Origin: Oscillospiraceae bacterium
GTDB taxonomy: Bacteria; Bacillota; Clostridia; Oscillospirales; Ruminococcaceae
Direction of reading: 5' to 3'
Assembly: GCA_017435565.1 (NCBI GenBank)
Contig: JAFSEU010000008.1
Location: 1-43,802 of the forward strand
Length of the DNA: 43,802 nt
In this document: positions 15,505 through 25,826 of the stretch, in pieces
How positions within the stretch are numbered: position 1 is the first letter of the stretch
How the letters are laid out: each line of letters begins with the position of its first letter
Position numbers and translations under genes: made by a program
Notes under the pieces: model-generated
What the model was told of the DNA's origin: nothing
What the model saw: the letters and a program-made list of their open reading frames with translations, nothing else
Database searches by the model: none

Positions 15505-18500
15505 ATGGAATTTAACACTTTTGAATCCATAAAAATCGGTCTTGCATCGCCTGAGCAAATCAGAAACTGGAGCTACGGCGTTGTAGAAAGACCCGAAACT
15601 ATAAATTACAGAACACAGAAACCCGAAAAAGACGGTCTTTTCTGTGAAAAGATTTTTGGACCCACCAAGGACTGGGAATGTCACTGCGGCAAATTCAAGA
15701 AAATCCGCTTCAAGGGCAAGGTCTGTGACCGCTGCGGCGTTGAAGTTACACGCGCAAAGGTAAGACGTGAAAGAATGGGACATATCGAGCTTGCTGCTCC
15801 GGTTTCCCATATCTGGTATTTCAAGGGCACGCCTTCAAGAATCGGACAGGTGCTTGAAGTTTCGCAGAAGCGCCTTGAGGAAATCCTTTATTTTACAAAA
15901 TATATCGTAACCGATCCCGGAAATACAGAGCTTGAGAAAAAGCAGCTCCTTACCGAAAAGGAATATATCGACGCTAGAGAAAAATACGGTGACGATTTCA
16001 AAGCGGGAATGGGCGCTGAGTCTATCAAGGTTCTTCTTGAAGAATACAGCTGTGACCGTTATGACCTTTTCAGACAGAAGCTTGAAAGACAGAGCAAGCT
16101 TAACCTTGACAGACAGCAGAGAGAGCAGTGTGCTAACTGCACAAGCTTTGACTGCAAAAATTGTGAGCTTTGCGCAAACTGTGTTGATGAAGCAGAGTGG
16201 AAGAACAACTTAGAGGTTGTTTCCGACGAGCTTAAGGATGAGCTTGACGGACTTGCATCGGGACAGAAGCGTATGAAGCTTCTCAAAAGGCTTGAGATTA
16301 TTGAATCATTCAGACTTTCGGGAAATAAGCCCGAATGGATGGTTCTTGATGTTGTTCCCGTAATTCCGCCCGAATTGCGTCCTATGGTTATGCTTGACGG
16401 CGGCAGATACGCAACAAGTGACCTTAACGACCTTTACAGACGTGTTATCAACAGGAACAACCGTCTTAAGAGAATGCTTGAGCTCGACGCTCCCGACATT
16501 ATCATCAGAAATGAAAAGCGTATGCTTCAGGAAGCTGTTGACGCACTTATCGACAACGGTCGTCACGGCAGAGCTGTAACAGGCCCTTCAAACAGAGCGC
16601 TTAAATCACTTTCCGATATGCTTAAAGGTAAGCAGGGACGTTTCCGTCAGAACCTTCTTGGTAAGCGTGTTGACTACTCCGGACGTTCCGTTATCGTTGT
16701 AGGACCTGAGCTTAAAATGTATCAGTGCGGTCTTCCTAAGGAAATGGCACTTGAGCTTTTCAAGCCCTTCGTTCTTAAAAGACTTGTTGATACAAAGGTT
16801 ATCAATAATATCAAGGGCGCACGCAAAATGGTTGACAGAGCAAGGGATGAAGTCTGGGATGCTCTTGAAAATGTAATCAAGGATCACCCCGTTCTTCTCA
16901 ACCGTGCTCCTACACTTCACAGACTTGGTATTCAGGCGTTTGAGCCCGTTCTTGTAGAGGGCAGAGCGCTCAAGCTCCATCCGCTTGTTTGTACCGCATA
17001 TAACGCTGACTTTGACGGCGACCAGATGGCTGTTCATCTGCCGCTTTCTCAGGAAGCACCGGCAGAAGCAAGATTCTTGATGCTTGCCGCAAACAACCTT
17101 CTCAAGCCCTCGGACGGACGTCCTGTGGCTGTTCCTACACAGGATATGGTTCTCGGTTCATATTACCTTACAATGCTCAAAGAAGGCGAAAAGGGCGAAG
17201 GCAAGGTGTTCAGAGATGTCAACGAAGCTCTGATGGCTTATCAGGAAGGCGTTGTTTCGCTTCACGCTGCCATTAAGGTAAGAATTACAAAGGATATCGG
17301 CGGAAGAAAGGTTTCCAAGATTATCGATTGCACTGTCGGCAGACTTATCTTCAACGAAAATATCCCGCAGAACTTAGGCTATGTTGACAGAACAAATTCC
17401 GATAAGCAGTTTGATCTTGAGGTTTCGTTCCTTGTCGGCAAAAAGCAGCTTTCAGGCATTATCGAACGCTGCATCAAGATTCACGGCACAACAACAACAT
17501 CTGAGGTTCTTGATAAGGTAAAGGCCCTCGGATTCAAATATTCAACAAAGGCTGCAATCACAGTTGCTGTCTGCGATGCTGTAATTCCTCCCCAGAAGAA
17601 GGAAATTTTAAGCAAAGCCGATGAGCAGATTGACAGCATTACCGAGCTTTACGACAATGGTTATATCTCCTCGGCTGAAAAATCGGCAAAGGTTATTGAG
17701 GTTTGGAACAAGGCAACTAACGATGTTACCAGCGCTCTTAAAGCAAACCTTGATAAATACAACCCCATCTTCATGATGGCGGATTCCGGTGCCCGTGGTT
17801 CAATCAACCAGATTCGTCAGCTTGCAGGTATGCGTGGACTTATCGCAAACACATCGGGTACAACAATCGAAATCCCGATTCGTGCCAACTACCGTGAAGG
17901 CCTTAACATTCTGGAATACTTCATTTCTTCCCGTGGTGCACGTAAGGGTCTTGCTGATACAGCGCTTCGTACCGCTGACTCGGGTTATCTTACAAGACGT
18001 CTTGTTGATGTTTCGCAGGATGTTATCATCCGTGCCGAAGACTGCGGCGCTGAGGACGGTATCGAAATTTCCGAAATCACAAGCGGCGGCCAGCTTATTG
18101 AAGGTCTTGATGAAAGACTTCTCGGACGTTATCTTGTTGAAGACTTGCGTGATGAAGCAACAGGCGAGCTTATTCTCTCCAAGAACAAGCTTATTACCGA
18201 AGCAGATGCACAGAAGGTTGTTGCGGCAGGCGTTAAGGAAATCAAGATCCGTTCGGTTATCCACTGCAAGTGCAAGCAGGGTGTCTGCGCTAAGTGCTAT
18301 GGTGCAAACCTTGCAAACGGCAACCTTGTTTCTGTTGGCGAAGCAGTTGGTATCATCGCTGCTCAGTCCATCGGTGAGCCCGGTACACAGCTTACAATGA
18401 GAACGTTCCACACAGGTGGTATCGCTTCTGCAGAGGACATCACACAGGGTCTTCCCCGTGTTGAAGAGCTCTTTGAAAGCCGCAAGCCCAAAAAGGCTGC

Positions 18501-19203
18501 AACTATCGCAAGAACTTCAGGTAAAATCCGCATAGAGGAAGTTAAGAAGGCTAAGAACGTATACATCATCAACGAAGAAACAGGAGAAGAAGATGTATAT
18601 GTACTTTATGATAAGCTCAAGGTCAAGGACGGCGATGTAATCGCTAAGGGTCACAGACTTACCGAAGGTAATATCTATCCCGTTGATATTCTCAACGTTC
18701 TCGGACCTAAGGCTGTTCAGGATTATATCATCAAGGAAGTCCAGAAGGTTTACAGACTTCAGGGTGTTGATATCAACGATAAGCACATTGAAGTTATCGT
18801 AAGACAGATGCTCAGAAAGATCAAGGTTGAAGATTCCGGATCGAGTTATCTGCTGCCTGCAAGCCTTGTTGATAAGAAGGAAATCGACGAAATCAATGCT
18901 CAGCTTTGCGAGCGTATGGAAAACGGTGAGGAGAACATCCGCCTTATTACCACAAGCCCCGTATTGCAGGGTATCACAAAGGCTTCGTCAAGCTCTGAAA
19001 GCTTCCTTTCCGCTGCTTCCTTCCAGGAAACAACAAAGGCACTCACCGACGCTGCAATCAAGGGCAAGAGCGATATGCTTCTTGGACTTAAAGAAAATGT
19101 TATTATCGGTAAGCTCGTTCCTGCGGGTACCGGTATGGACGTTTACAACAAGGTTGAAATCGTCAAGAATGAAACACTTGCTGATCAGCAGCATATCGGC
19201 TGA
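15505..19203 (+). CDS. rpoC: RNA polymerase beta' subunit
   Basis: The 1232-residue subunit carries the N-terminal zinc site (C59, C61, C74, C77), the catalytic Mg-binding NADFDGDQM near residue 500, and the second zinc cluster around [12 protein letters not shown] near 920. Trigger-loop/bridge-helix sequences (for example [19 protein letters not shown]) are intact. Unlike B. subtilis, an insertion of about 50 residues follows the [13 protein letters not shown] segment. It contains six closely spaced cysteines (209, 212, 217, 220, 223, 226) plus Cys183, which suggests an extra metal-binding knob on the clamp. The ATG at 15505 has AAGGGGG ten bases upstream. Confidence 0.99.
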   Translation: MEFNTFESIKIGLASPEQIRNWSYGVVERPETINYRTQKPEKDGLFCEKIFGPTKDWECHCGKFKKIRFKGKVCDRCGVEVTRAKVRRERMGHIELAAPVSHIWYFKGTPSRIGQVLEVSQKRLEEILYFTKYIVTDPGNTELEKKQLLTEKEYIDAREKYGDDFKAGMGAESIKVLLEEYSCDRYDLFRQKLERQSKLNLDRQQREQCANCTSFDCKNCELCANCVDEAEWKNNLEVVSDELKDELDGLASGQKRMKLLKRLEIIESFRLSGNKPEWMVLDVVPVIPPELRPMVMLDGGRYATSDLNDLYRRVINRNNRLKRMLELDAPDIIIRNEKRMLQEAVDALIDNGRHGRAVTGPSNRALKSLSDMLKGKQGRFRQNLLGKRVDYSGRSVIVVGPELKMYQCGLPKEMALELFKPFVLKRLVDTKVINNIKGARKMVDRARDEVWDALENVIKDHPVLLNRAPTLHRLGIQAFEPVLVEGRALKLHPLVCTAYNADFDGDQMAVHLPLSQEAPAEARFLMLAANNLLKPSDGRPVAVPTQDMVLGSYYLTMLKEGEKGEGKVFRDVNEALMAYQEGVVSLHAAIKVRITKDIGGRKVSKIIDCTVGRLIFNENIPQNLGYVDRTNSDKQFDLEVSFLVGKKQLSGIIERCIKIHGTTTTSEVLDKVKALGFKYSTKAAITVAVCDAVIPPQKKEILSKADEQIDSITELYDNGYISSAEKSAKVIEVWNKATNDVTSALKANLDKYNPIFMMADSGARGSINQIRQLAGMRGLIANTSGTTIEIPIRANYREGLNILEYFISSRGARKGLADTALRTADSGYLTRRLVDVSQDVIIRAEDCGAEDGIEISEITSGGQLIEGLDERLLGRYLVEDLRDEATGELILSKNKLITEADAQKVVAAGVKEIKIRSVIHCKCKQGVCAKCYGANLANGNLVSVGEAVGIIAAQSIGEPGTQLTMRTFHTGGIASAEDITQGLPRVEELFESRKPKKAATIARTSGKIRIEEVKKAKNVYIINEETGEEDVYVLYDKLKVKDGDVIAKGHRLTEGNIYPVDILNVLGPKAVQDYIIKEVQKVYRLQGVDINDKHIEVIVRQMLRKIKVEDSGSSYLLPASLVDKKEIDEINAQLCERMENGEENIRLITTSPVLQGITKASSSSESFLSAASFQETTKALTDAAIKGKSDMLLGLKENVIIGKLVPAGTGMDVYNKVEIVKNETLADQQHIG

Positions 19204-19218
19204 AAATAGTTAAAATTA

Positions 19219-19253
19219 TCAGCGCCGCATTGCGTTTTTTGATGCGGCGCTGA
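19219..19253 (+). terminator. probable terminator of rpoBC
   Basis: TCAGCGCCGCAT (19219-19230) pairs perfectly with ATGCGGCGCTGA (19242-19253). The T-run lies in the loop rather than after the stem, so efficiency may be partial, but the location right after rpoC and before the arg promoter fits. Confidence 0.7.
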
Positions 19254-19262
19254 GGCTGTTTC

Positions 19263-19368
19263 TGAATATATGCATATTTTTATGCAAATATTCAGGTTTT
19301 GATGAATATATTCACTGAATATATGAATATTTATGCGTGATATTGCAAAATTTAAGAATAAATATTCA
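19263..19368. promoter_or_regulatory. cluster of ARG-box-like palindromes (ArgR operator)
   Basis: Four sites resemble the ArgR/AhrC box TGAAT-WWWW-ATTCA. They are a 32-base palindrome with 14-bp arms (19263-19276 and 19281-19294, one mismatch), TGAATATATTCA at 19303-19314, TGAATATATGAATA at 19316-19329, and AGAATAAATATTCA at 19355-19368. The last ends nine bases before the -35 of the arg promoter. Known biology: arginine-bound ArgR hexamers occupy arrays of such boxes to repress biosynthesis. The regulator gene itself is not in this window. Confidence 0.75.
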
Positions 19369-19376
19369 AATTGGGG

Positions 19377-19405
19377 TTGACAAACCCGAAAAAGGCGAGT
19401 ATAAT
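19377..19405 (+). promoter_or_regulatory. promoter of the arginine operon
   Basis: TTGACA (19377-19382), 17 bp, TATAAT (19400-19405): both hexamers match consensus. The start of argG is about 60 bp downstream of the -10. Confidence 0.93.
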
Positions 19406-19469
19406 AAGCCTTGAGATACTCAAAAAACGCTTATTTGCGTCAATATTTATTATAAAGGAGAAATTTGTT

Positions 19470-20699
19470 ATGGCAAAGGAAATCAAAAAAGTTGTTCTTG
19501 CATATTCGGGCGGACTTGATACATCAATTATCATTCCGTGGCTTAAGGAAAACTACAACAACTGTGAGGTAATCGCTGTATCCGGTGACGTAGGTCAGGG
19601 AACAGAGCTTGACGGCCTTGAAGAAAAGGCTATCAAGACAGGCGCTTCAAAGCTTTATATCGAGGATCTTACTGACGAATTCATCGATGATTATGTATTC
19701 CCCACAATGAAGGCAGGCGCTGTTTATGAGGGCAAATACCTTCTCGGAACATCCTTTGCACGTCCTATCATCGCTAAGAGAATTGTTGAAATTGCAAAGG
19801 CAGAGGGCGCTGACGCTATCTGCCACGGCTGCACAGGCAAGGGTAATGACCAGGTTCGTTTTGAGCTTACAATCAAGGCTTTTGCGCCCGATATGGAAAT
19901 CATCGCTCCCTGGAGAACATGGGATATCAAGTCCCGTGATGAGGAAATTGACTACGCAGAGGCACACAATATTCCTCTCAAGATAAACCGCGAAACAAAC
20001 TATTCAAAGGATAAGAACCTCTGGCATATCTCTCACGAGGGTCTTGATCTTGAAAGCCCTGCTAATGAACCGCAGTATAATAAAGAAGGCTTCCTTGAAC
20101 TCGGCGTTTCTCCCGAGCAGGCACCCGATGTTCCTACATATGTTACAATCAGCTTTGAAAAGGGTATTCCCGTTGCAATTGACGGCGTCAAGATGAAGGG
20201 CAGCGACGTTGTAAGAAAGCTCAACGAGCTTGGCGGCGCAAACGGCATCGGTATTGCAGATATCGTCGAAAACCGTCTTGTAGGTATGAAGTCCCGTGGT
20301 GTTTACGAAACACCCGGCGGTACAATTCTTTATTACGCACACGATGCACTCGAAACACTCTGTCTTGACAAGGCTACCATGAGAGTAAAGCAGCAGCTTG
20401 CTCCCATCTATGCTGATATGGTCTATAACGGACAGTGGTTCACACCTGTTCGTGAAGCGCTTGACGCTTTTGTTGACAAGACTCAGGAAACTGTTACAGG
20501 CGAAGTCAAGCTCAAGCTCTACAAGGGCAACATTATCACAGCTTCGCTCACATCTCCCTATACTCTTTATGATGAAGAGGTTGCAACCTTCGATGAGGAC
20601 GAGGTTTACGACCAGAATGACAGCGCAGGCTTCATCAATCTCTTCGGTCTTCCCATCAAGGTAAAGGCAAAGCTTGACGAAAAGAGAAACAACGGTTAA
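19470..20699 (+). CDS. argG: argininosuccinate synthase
   Basis: This 409-residue enzyme joins citrulline and aspartate using ATP, the penultimate step of arginine synthesis. The N-type ATP pyrophosphatase loop AYSGGLDTS is at residues 11-19. The family motifs [13 protein letters not shown] and EYTNYSKD-like segment (here [14 protein letters not shown]) follow. Length is normal. The ATG at 19470 follows AAAGGAG; the reading frame extends upstream into the promoter, so that part is not coding. It is the first gene behind the ARG-box cluster. Confidence 0.98.
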   Translation: MAKEIKKVVLAYSGGLDTSIIIPWLKENYNNCEVIAVSGDVGQGTELDGLEEKAIKTGASKLYIEDLTDEFIDDYVFPTMKAGAVYEGKYLLGTSFARPIIAKRIVEIAKAEGADAICHGCTGKGNDQVRFELTIKAFAPDMEIIAPWRTWDIKSRDEEIDYAEAHNIPLKINRETNYSKDKNLWHISHEGLDLESPANEPQYNKEGFLELGVSPEQAPDVPTYVTISFEKGIPVAIDGVKMKGSDVVRKLNELGGANGIGIADIVENRLVGMKSRGVYETPGGTILYYAHDALETLCLDKATMRVKQQLAPIYADMVYNGQWFTPVREALDAFVDKTQETVTGEVKLKLYKGNIITASLTSPYTLYDEEVATFDEDEVYDQNDSAGFINLFGLPIKVKAKLDEKRNNG

Positions 20700-20714
20700 A
20701 GCAGGTGATTTTTT

Positions 20715-21392
20715 ATGGATAATAAGAATCAGAATACTCATTTGTATATAGTTGCTGCAGTATTTATCATAGTCGGTGCGGTTTTCCTTTTCAGAAGTCT
20801 GAAGGATAAGGCGCTTGTCGAGGATGAAGGCTTTACGGACTTCAATGAGCTTTCTTATACCGAGCTTGAGGACGGAATGTTGGTCGAAGGTGAATTTATT
20901 GAAGCCTATGACCCTTTTGCCGAAACCTATGAAACCCGCTACGGTATAAGATTTTCTGACGACAGCGAGCAGCTTTATTATGTTGTTCCCGCAGGCAATG
21001 AGGAAGAGTACGAAACGCTTGAATATCGTTATATCGGCTTTTTGTGCGGACAGACCTGGTTCGACAGAATGGACGATCTCATAGACGAAACCGATGAATA
21101 TTATTCCGACGAATTCGCCACTGATCCGGTACCTGTTTCATTTACGGCAAAGGTTCGTGATATGACCGATGAGGAAATCGGCTGGATGGAGGAATACTTC
21201 ATTTCGTCAGGCATTTCCGAGGATGAGATGGATTATTATATGCACCCGGTCGTTCTTGAGGTTTATTCAAAGGAAGGCTACAAGGCAGGACTCTGGGTTG
21301 GATTTGGTGCTGTTGCAATTGGCGGTGTTATTCTCGTAATTGCACTCGTTCTCAGAGCTAAGAAGAAAAAGGAAGAGGACGTTTATTATTAA
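20715..21392 (+). CDS. two-TM protein with acidic outer domain, unknown
   Basis: I do not recognise this 225-residue protein. It has a membrane helix at about 11-26, a long strongly acidic Glu/Asp/Tyr-rich domain (about 30-190), a second helix at about 193-214 and a Lys-rich tail. With both helices crossing the membrane, the acidic domain should face outward. It begins 15 bases after argG with AGGTG as ribosome site, so it is within the arg transcript. Nothing in the sequence links it to arginine metabolism. Confidence 0.7.
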   Translation: MDNKNQNTHLYIVAAVFIIVGAVFLFRSLKDKALVEDEGFTDFNELSYTELEDGMLVEGEFIEAYDPFAETYETRYGIRFSDDSEQLYYVVPAGNEEEYETLEYRYIGFLCGQTWFDRMDDLIDETDEYYSDEFATDPVPVSFTAKVRDMTDEEIGWMEEYFISSGISEDEMDYYMHPVVLEVYSKEGYKAGLWVGFGAVAIGGVILVIALVLRAKKKKEEDVYY

Positions 21393-21419
21393 ACGCAACA
21401 TCCCTTTTGCAAATTTATA

Positions 21420-21456
21420 GGGCAGAGCAGTTTTTATATAAAAAAACTGTTTTGCC
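21420..21456 (+). other. long hairpin inside the arg operon
   Basis: GGGCAGAGCAGTTTTT (21420-21435) pairs with AAAAACTGTTTTGCCC (about 21441-21456) with two G-T pairs and an AT loop. No T-run follows, so complete termination is doubtful; an attenuator or mRNA-processing stem is possible. Confidence 0.6.
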
Positions 21457-21516
21457 CTCAAACTGCTATTTTAAGGTTACACAAATCAGTCAAAACGCTG
21501 TGAAAAGAGGGTATCT

Positions 21517-22080
21517 ATGACCGGAAAACTTGATGCGGCATACAGAATTGCGGCGACAGCAACCGAGCTGGTCATTGTCCTTTCAATTGCTGCTATCGTT
21601 CGCTGCTATTTCAGTTTTGAAGAAGCGGAAGAGATGGCAAAGGACGTTATTGTGAGCTTTGCGTTTGCATTGGAAATGTTTTATGCTTCATTTGCAGGCT
21701 GCGTCATTTCAATTATTCTGAGTATTTGCAGCGCAAAGGGCACAAAAGCCTTGTTTGTGATAGGACGAACGCTGTTTATGTCCGTTGTGTTTTTTATTCA
21801 GGCTTCAGCATTAAAGCTGGTCAATGCAATGTACCCCGTTTTGAGAGCGTTTAAAAAATATGATTTTGAAACCAAAGCCGACCTCAGAAATGCTGAGGCT
21901 GAGGATTTGGGGCTGACTCAATCTCAGATTGATACTTTCGAGGCTGTGATGTCAGGCTCTGACAGTGAAAATGGCATTGTAGCGCTTGCGCTTGCAATAG
22001 TCTTTGGCGCAATTGTGTTTTTCGTGCTTGCAATAATTTCGATTGTAAGACTTGTAAAGAAAAATCAAAGTATAAAATAA
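21517..22080 (+). CDS. four-TM membrane protein, unknown
   Basis: An unrecognised 187-residue protein with hydrophobic segments at about 12-32, 45-72, 78-100 and 151-178, a loop of about 50 residues between the third and fourth, and a basic C-terminus. AAGAGGG lies before the ATG. It sits between argG and argH in the same direction, 124 bases after the preceding gene and behind the hairpin at 21420. No catalytic motif is visible; a structural or transport-accessory role is possible but unsupported. Confidence 0.65.
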   Translation: MTGKLDAAYRIAATATELVIVLSIAAIVRCYFSFEEAEEMAKDVIVSFAFALEMFYASFAGCVISIILSICSAKGTKALFVIGRTLFMSVVFFIQASALKLVNAMYPVLRAFKKYDFETKADLRNAEAEDLGLTQSQIDTFEAVMSGSDSENGIVALALAIVFGAIVFFVLAIISIVRLVKKNQSIK

Positions 22081-22129
22081 ACGCATAAAAACTGAGTTTA
22101 AGAGAATTTTATGGAAGGATATGGGTTTT

Positions 22130-23521
22130 ATGTCAGCAAAAATGTGGGCAGGACGTTTTTCCAAAGAGGTTGATGAGGGCGTAAACGCTTTTAATTCATC
22201 AATTTCTTTTGATTGCAGAATGTACAGGCAGGATATAAGGGGAAGCATCGCACACGCGACAATGCTGGGGCAGTGCAATATTATTCCGCTTGAAGATTCA
22301 AAGGAAATCATAAAGGGGCTTGAAGGTATTCTTGCCGATCTGGACAGCGGCGCACTTGAAATTGATATGAGCGCAGAAGATATACATATGTTTATTGAAG
22401 CTGAGCTTACCAAACGCCTTGGTGCACTTGGAAAAAAGCTTCATACCTCGCGTTCAAGAAACGATCAGGTGGCGCTTGATATCAGGCTTTATCTTGAGCA
22501 GGAAATTATTGAAATAAAAGAGCTTGTTATCACACTTTGCACATCGCTGATAGAAATGGCAAAAAAGCACACGCAAACCGTTATGTGCGGATATACCCAT
22601 CTGCAGAGAGCACAGCCCATTACTTTTGCGCACCATCTTATGGCATATACACAGATGCTTCTGCGTGATATTGACAGACTCTGCGACTGCCGAAAGCGAA
22701 TGATGAGCGCTTGTCCTCTGGGCAGCTGCGCACTTGCAGGCACAACCTATGAAATCGACAGACATTTTACTGCTGCAGCACTTGGGTTTGATGGACCTTG
22801 CGAAAACAGTCTTGATGGCGTTTCGGACAGAGACTTCTGCGTTGAATTGGGCTGCGCTTTAAGCCTTATAATGACTCACCTTTCACGCTTTTCTGAAGAG
22901 GTTATTATGTGGTGCTCGTGGGAATTCAAGTTCATTGAGCTTGATGACGCATTTGCAACAGGCTCATCGATTATGCCGCAGAAGAAAAATCCCGATATCA
23001 CAGAGCTTATCAGAGGAAAAACAGGCAGAGTAAACGGCGATTTAGTCACCTTGCTTACAATGCTTAAAGGCTTGCCGCTTGCATATAACAAGGATATGCA
23101 GGAGGATAAGGAAGCGATTTTTGACGCTGTTGACAATACAAAGCTTTGCCTTAAAACCTTCATTCCAATGCTTGATACTATGAGGGTTATCGCCGATAAT
23201 ATGAAAAAGGCGGCATCACGCGGTTTTATCAACGCAACCGACTGCGCCGATTATCTCACAAAGAAGGGTATGCCCTTCAGAGAGGCCTATAAGCTGACAG
23301 GCTCGCTTGTTGCCGATTGCATTTCAAAGGGCATCGGTCTTGAAGATGTTCCGCTGGAAGACTATAAATCGCTTTCCGATTTGTTTGATAATGATATTTA
23401 TGACGCTATCGACCTTTCAAGCTGCACAATGAAGCGTAAATCCTACGGCGGCCCTGCACCCGAATGCGTTAAGGTTCAGATAGAAGACGCATGTAAAATT
23501 CTTGAAAAATACAAAGCATAA
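22130..23521 (+). CDS. argH: argininosuccinate lyase
   Basis: The 463-residue enzyme splits argininosuccinate into arginine and fumarate, the last step of the pathway. It shows the fumarase/aspartase superfamily signature GSSIMPQKKNPD at about residues 278-289, with the catalytic serine in that loop. HTSRSRNDQVALD and TGYTHLQRAQP-type (here CGYTHLQRAQPITFAHH) segments are also present. The start at 22130 is preferred over ATG 22121 because GGAAGG ends only three bases before the latter. argC follows after 12 bases. Confidence 0.98.
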   Translation: MSAKMWAGRFSKEVDEGVNAFNSSISFDCRMYRQDIRGSIAHATMLGQCNIIPLEDSKEIIKGLEGILADLDSGALEIDMSAEDIHMFIEAELTKRLGALGKKLHTSRSRNDQVALDIRLYLEQEIIEIKELVITLCTSLIEMAKKHTQTVMCGYTHLQRAQPITFAHHLMAYTQMLLRDIDRLCDCRKRMMSACPLGSCALAGTTYEIDRHFTAAALGFDGPCENSLDGVSDRDFCVELGCALSLIMTHLSRFSEEVIMWCSWEFKFIELDDAFATGSSIMPQKKNPDITELIRGKTGRVNGDLVTLLTMLKGLPLAYNKDMQEDKEAIFDAVDNTKLCLKTFIPMLDTMRVIADNMKKAASRGFINATDCADYLTKKGMPFREAYKLTGSLVADCISKGIGLEDVPLEDYKSLSDLFDNDIYDAIDLSSCTMKRKSYGGPAPECVKVQIEDACKILEKYKA

Positions 23522-23533
23522 AGGTAATTTTTT

Positions 23534-24478
23534 ATGAAGACAAAAATTTATATTGACGGTCAGGAAGGCACGACCGGATTAAAGATTATGGAACGCTTTG
23601 CAAAGCGTGATGATATTGAAATTTTGAAGATTGATTCTGATAAGCGCAAGGATAATGCAGAACGTCAGAAGATGATAAATTCTTCCGATTTTACATTTCT
23701 CTGCCTGCCCGATGCCGCATCGATTGAGGCAGTATCACTTGCAAACGATAAGGTAAGGCTGATTGACGCTTCAACAGCACACAGAACAAACCCTGCGTGG
23801 AGCTATGGCTTCCCCGAGCTTTCTGCAAAGCACCGTGAGGATATCAAAAATTCAAGCAGAGTTGCAGTGCCGGGATGCTATGCAAGCGGATTCATTTCGC
23901 TAATTTATCCGCTTGTTTCACACAAGATTTTGCAAAATGATTATCCTGTGACTTGCTTTGCATCTTCGGGATACAGCGGCGGCGGCAAGAAAATGATTGC
24001 CGATTATGAAAATACAGACAGAAACTGTGAAATGGATTCAGCAAGATTTTATGCGCTCACGCTTTCGCACAAGCACCTGCCTGAAATGCAGTATGTGTGC
24101 AATCTTAGCGATAAGCCGTTGTTTTCCCCGTTTGTTTCCGATCACTTCAGCGGAATGAGCGTTATGGTGCCGGTTCACACAAGGCTTCTTGATAAAAAAT
24201 ACACAGCCGCAGATTTTCATAATATTCTTTGTGAGCATTACGCAAATCAGAAAATGGTTTCGGTAATGCCGTTTGGCGGCGAAGGCGTGCTTGATAACGG
24301 CGTGCTTTATTCAGGCACAATGTCAAACAGCAACAAGATGCAGATTTTTGTTTTCGGAAATGATGAGCAGATTCTGCTTTGCTCACGCTTTGATAATCTC
24401 GGCAAGGGCGCTTCAGGCGCGGCTGTTCAGTGCCTTAATATAATGATGGGCATTGATGAAACAACAGGTCTTGTATAA
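23534..24478 (+). CDS. argC: N-acetyl-gamma-glutamyl-phosphate reductase, short type
   Basis: A 314-residue NADPH-dependent reductase that turns N-acetylglutamyl phosphate into the semialdehyde. The catalytic cysteine is Cys115 in VPGCYASG. The compact length and the opening IYIDGQEGTTGLKI fit the type 2 ArgC class rather than the approximately 345-residue type 1 enzyme common in Bacillus. A HLPEMQ motif, with a His expected in the active site, is near residue 180. It is tightly spaced with argH and argJ. Confidence 0.95.
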   Translation: MKTKIYIDGQEGTTGLKIMERFAKRDDIEILKIDSDKRKDNAERQKMINSSDFTFLCLPDAASIEAVSLANDKVRLIDASTAHRTNPAWSYGFPELSAKHREDIKNSSRVAVPGCYASGFISLIYPLVSHKILQNDYPVTCFASSGYSGGGKKMIADYENTDRNCEMDSARFYALTLSHKHLPEMQYVCNLSDKPLFSPFVSDHFSGMSVMVPVHTRLLDKKYTAADFHNILCEHYANQKMVSVMPFGGEGVLDNGVLYSGTMSNSNKMQIFVFGNDEQILLCSRFDNLGKGASGAAVQCLNIMMGIDETTGLV

Positions 24479-24504
24479 ATTTTTTTGAAAAGAGAGTAAT
24501 TTTT

Positions 24505-25806
24505 ATGGTTGATATAAAAGCTTTTTCGGGATATGAAATTGTAGGCGGCGGTGTTTGTGCCGCAAAGGGATTTAAGGCAAATGGCGTGTGCTGCGGTCTT
24601 GCGCACAAGCCCTTGAACAAAACTGAAGAAAACAGTGCAATCGCCAACAATGCACTGCCCGAAAACACAAAGAAAAAGAACGATCTTGCAGCAATTTACT
24701 GCGAGAAGGAATGTGCTGCAGCCGCAGTTTATACTACAAACAAGGTTAAAGGTGCACCGATAAACGTCACAAAGCGAAATATTGAAAACGGCTATGCAAA
24801 GGCAGTAATCGTAAATTCGGTCAATGCAAACTGCTGCAATGCCGACGGCGAGGAAAAAGCCGAAAGAATGTGCGAAATTCTGGCATCTGAGCTTAATATC
24901 GATAAAAGAGATGTCATTGTTGCTTCTACGGGCGTAATCGGTCAGGTTTTGCCGATTGAGCCCATTGAAAACGCCGCAAAAGAGCTTTGTGAGGGCCTGA
25001 CAGAAGACGGCAACGAGCGTGCCTGCGAGGCGATTATGACTACTGATACCGTAAAGAAGCAGATTGCCGTAAGGTTCAAGCTTGGAGACAGGCAAGTTAC
25101 TTTGGGTGGTATGCTCAAGGGAAGCGGAATGATTCACCCGAATATGGCAACAACGCTCACCTTTATCACAACTGACTGCGATATCGCACCCGAATATCTG
25201 CAGCGTGCACTTTCCGAAAATGTAAAGATAACGCTGAATATGGCAAGCGTTGACGGCGACACATCAACAAATGATATGGTCTGCGTGCTTGCATCCGGTC
25301 TTGCACAGAACAAGAAAATCAACAGCGAAAATGAAGATTATGAAACCTTTAAAAATGCGCTGTATATCGTTATGCTGAATTTGGCCAGAATGATGGCTCG
25401 TGACGGTGAGGGTGCAACCAAGCTTATTGAATGCATCTGCACGGGCGCCAACGATGACGAAACCGCAAGAAAGGTTGCAAAGAGCGTTGTCTGTTCAAGC
25501 CTTTTTAAATCTGCAATTTTTGGTGAAGATGCAAACTGCGGAAGAATTTTCTGCGCTGTAGGCTACAGCGGCGGCGATTTTGAAGTAAGCGATTTAAACG
25601 TTGCAATGGCTTCAAAGGCGGGCAGCATTGATGTCTGCAAAGACGGTTCGGTGCTTGAGTTTGACGAAGAAAAGGCAGCCAAGATTTTAGCAGAAGAAGA
25701 AATCAACATTCACGTCAGCGTTGGCAGCGGATTGTTTTCTGCAACTGCATGGGGCTGTGACCTGACTTATGATTATGTAAGAATCAACGGAGATTACAGA
25801 AGCTAA
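24505..25806 (+). CDS. argJ: ornithine acetyltransferase / N-acetylglutamate synthase
   Basis: A 433-residue ArgJ that recycles the acetyl group from acetylornithine to glutamate and may also use acetyl-CoA. The self-cleavage site lies in GSGMIHPNMATTLTF: Ala215-Thr216, with Thr216 becoming the N-terminal nucleophile of the beta chain. The conserved TTNKVKGAP region is present. Between GFKANGV and that region the protein is longer than usual by roughly 15-20 residues (Asn/Lys-rich, near residues 33-52). Because a cyclic pathway recycles acetyl groups, no separate argE is needed. Confidence 0.96.
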   Translation: MVDIKAFSGYEIVGGGVCAAKGFKANGVCCGLAHKPLNKTEENSAIANNALPENTKKKNDLAAIYCEKECAAAAVYTTNKVKGAPINVTKRNIENGYAKAVIVNSVNANCCNADGEEKAERMCEILASELNIDKRDVIVASTGVIGQVLPIEPIENAAKELCEGLTEDGNERACEAIMTTDTVKKQIAVRFKLGDRQVTLGGMLKGSGMIHPNMATTLTFITTDCDIAPEYLQRALSENVKITLNMASVDGDTSTNDMVCVLASGLAQNKKINSENEDYETFKNALYIVMLNLARMMARDGEGATKLIECICTGANDDETARKVAKSVVCSSLFKSAIFGEDANCGRIFCAVGYSGGDFEVSDLNVAMASKAGSIDVCKDGSVLEFDEEKAAKILAEEEINIHVSVGSGLFSATAWGCDLTYDYVRINGDYRS

Positions 25807-25826
25807 AAAACGAAAGGCTTTGATTT

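Noticed and set aside
17789..18411. Overlapping 203-codon frames on both strands inside rpoC
   Set aside because: Both are shadows of the rpoC frame; neither shows a domain, ribosome site or independent promoter.
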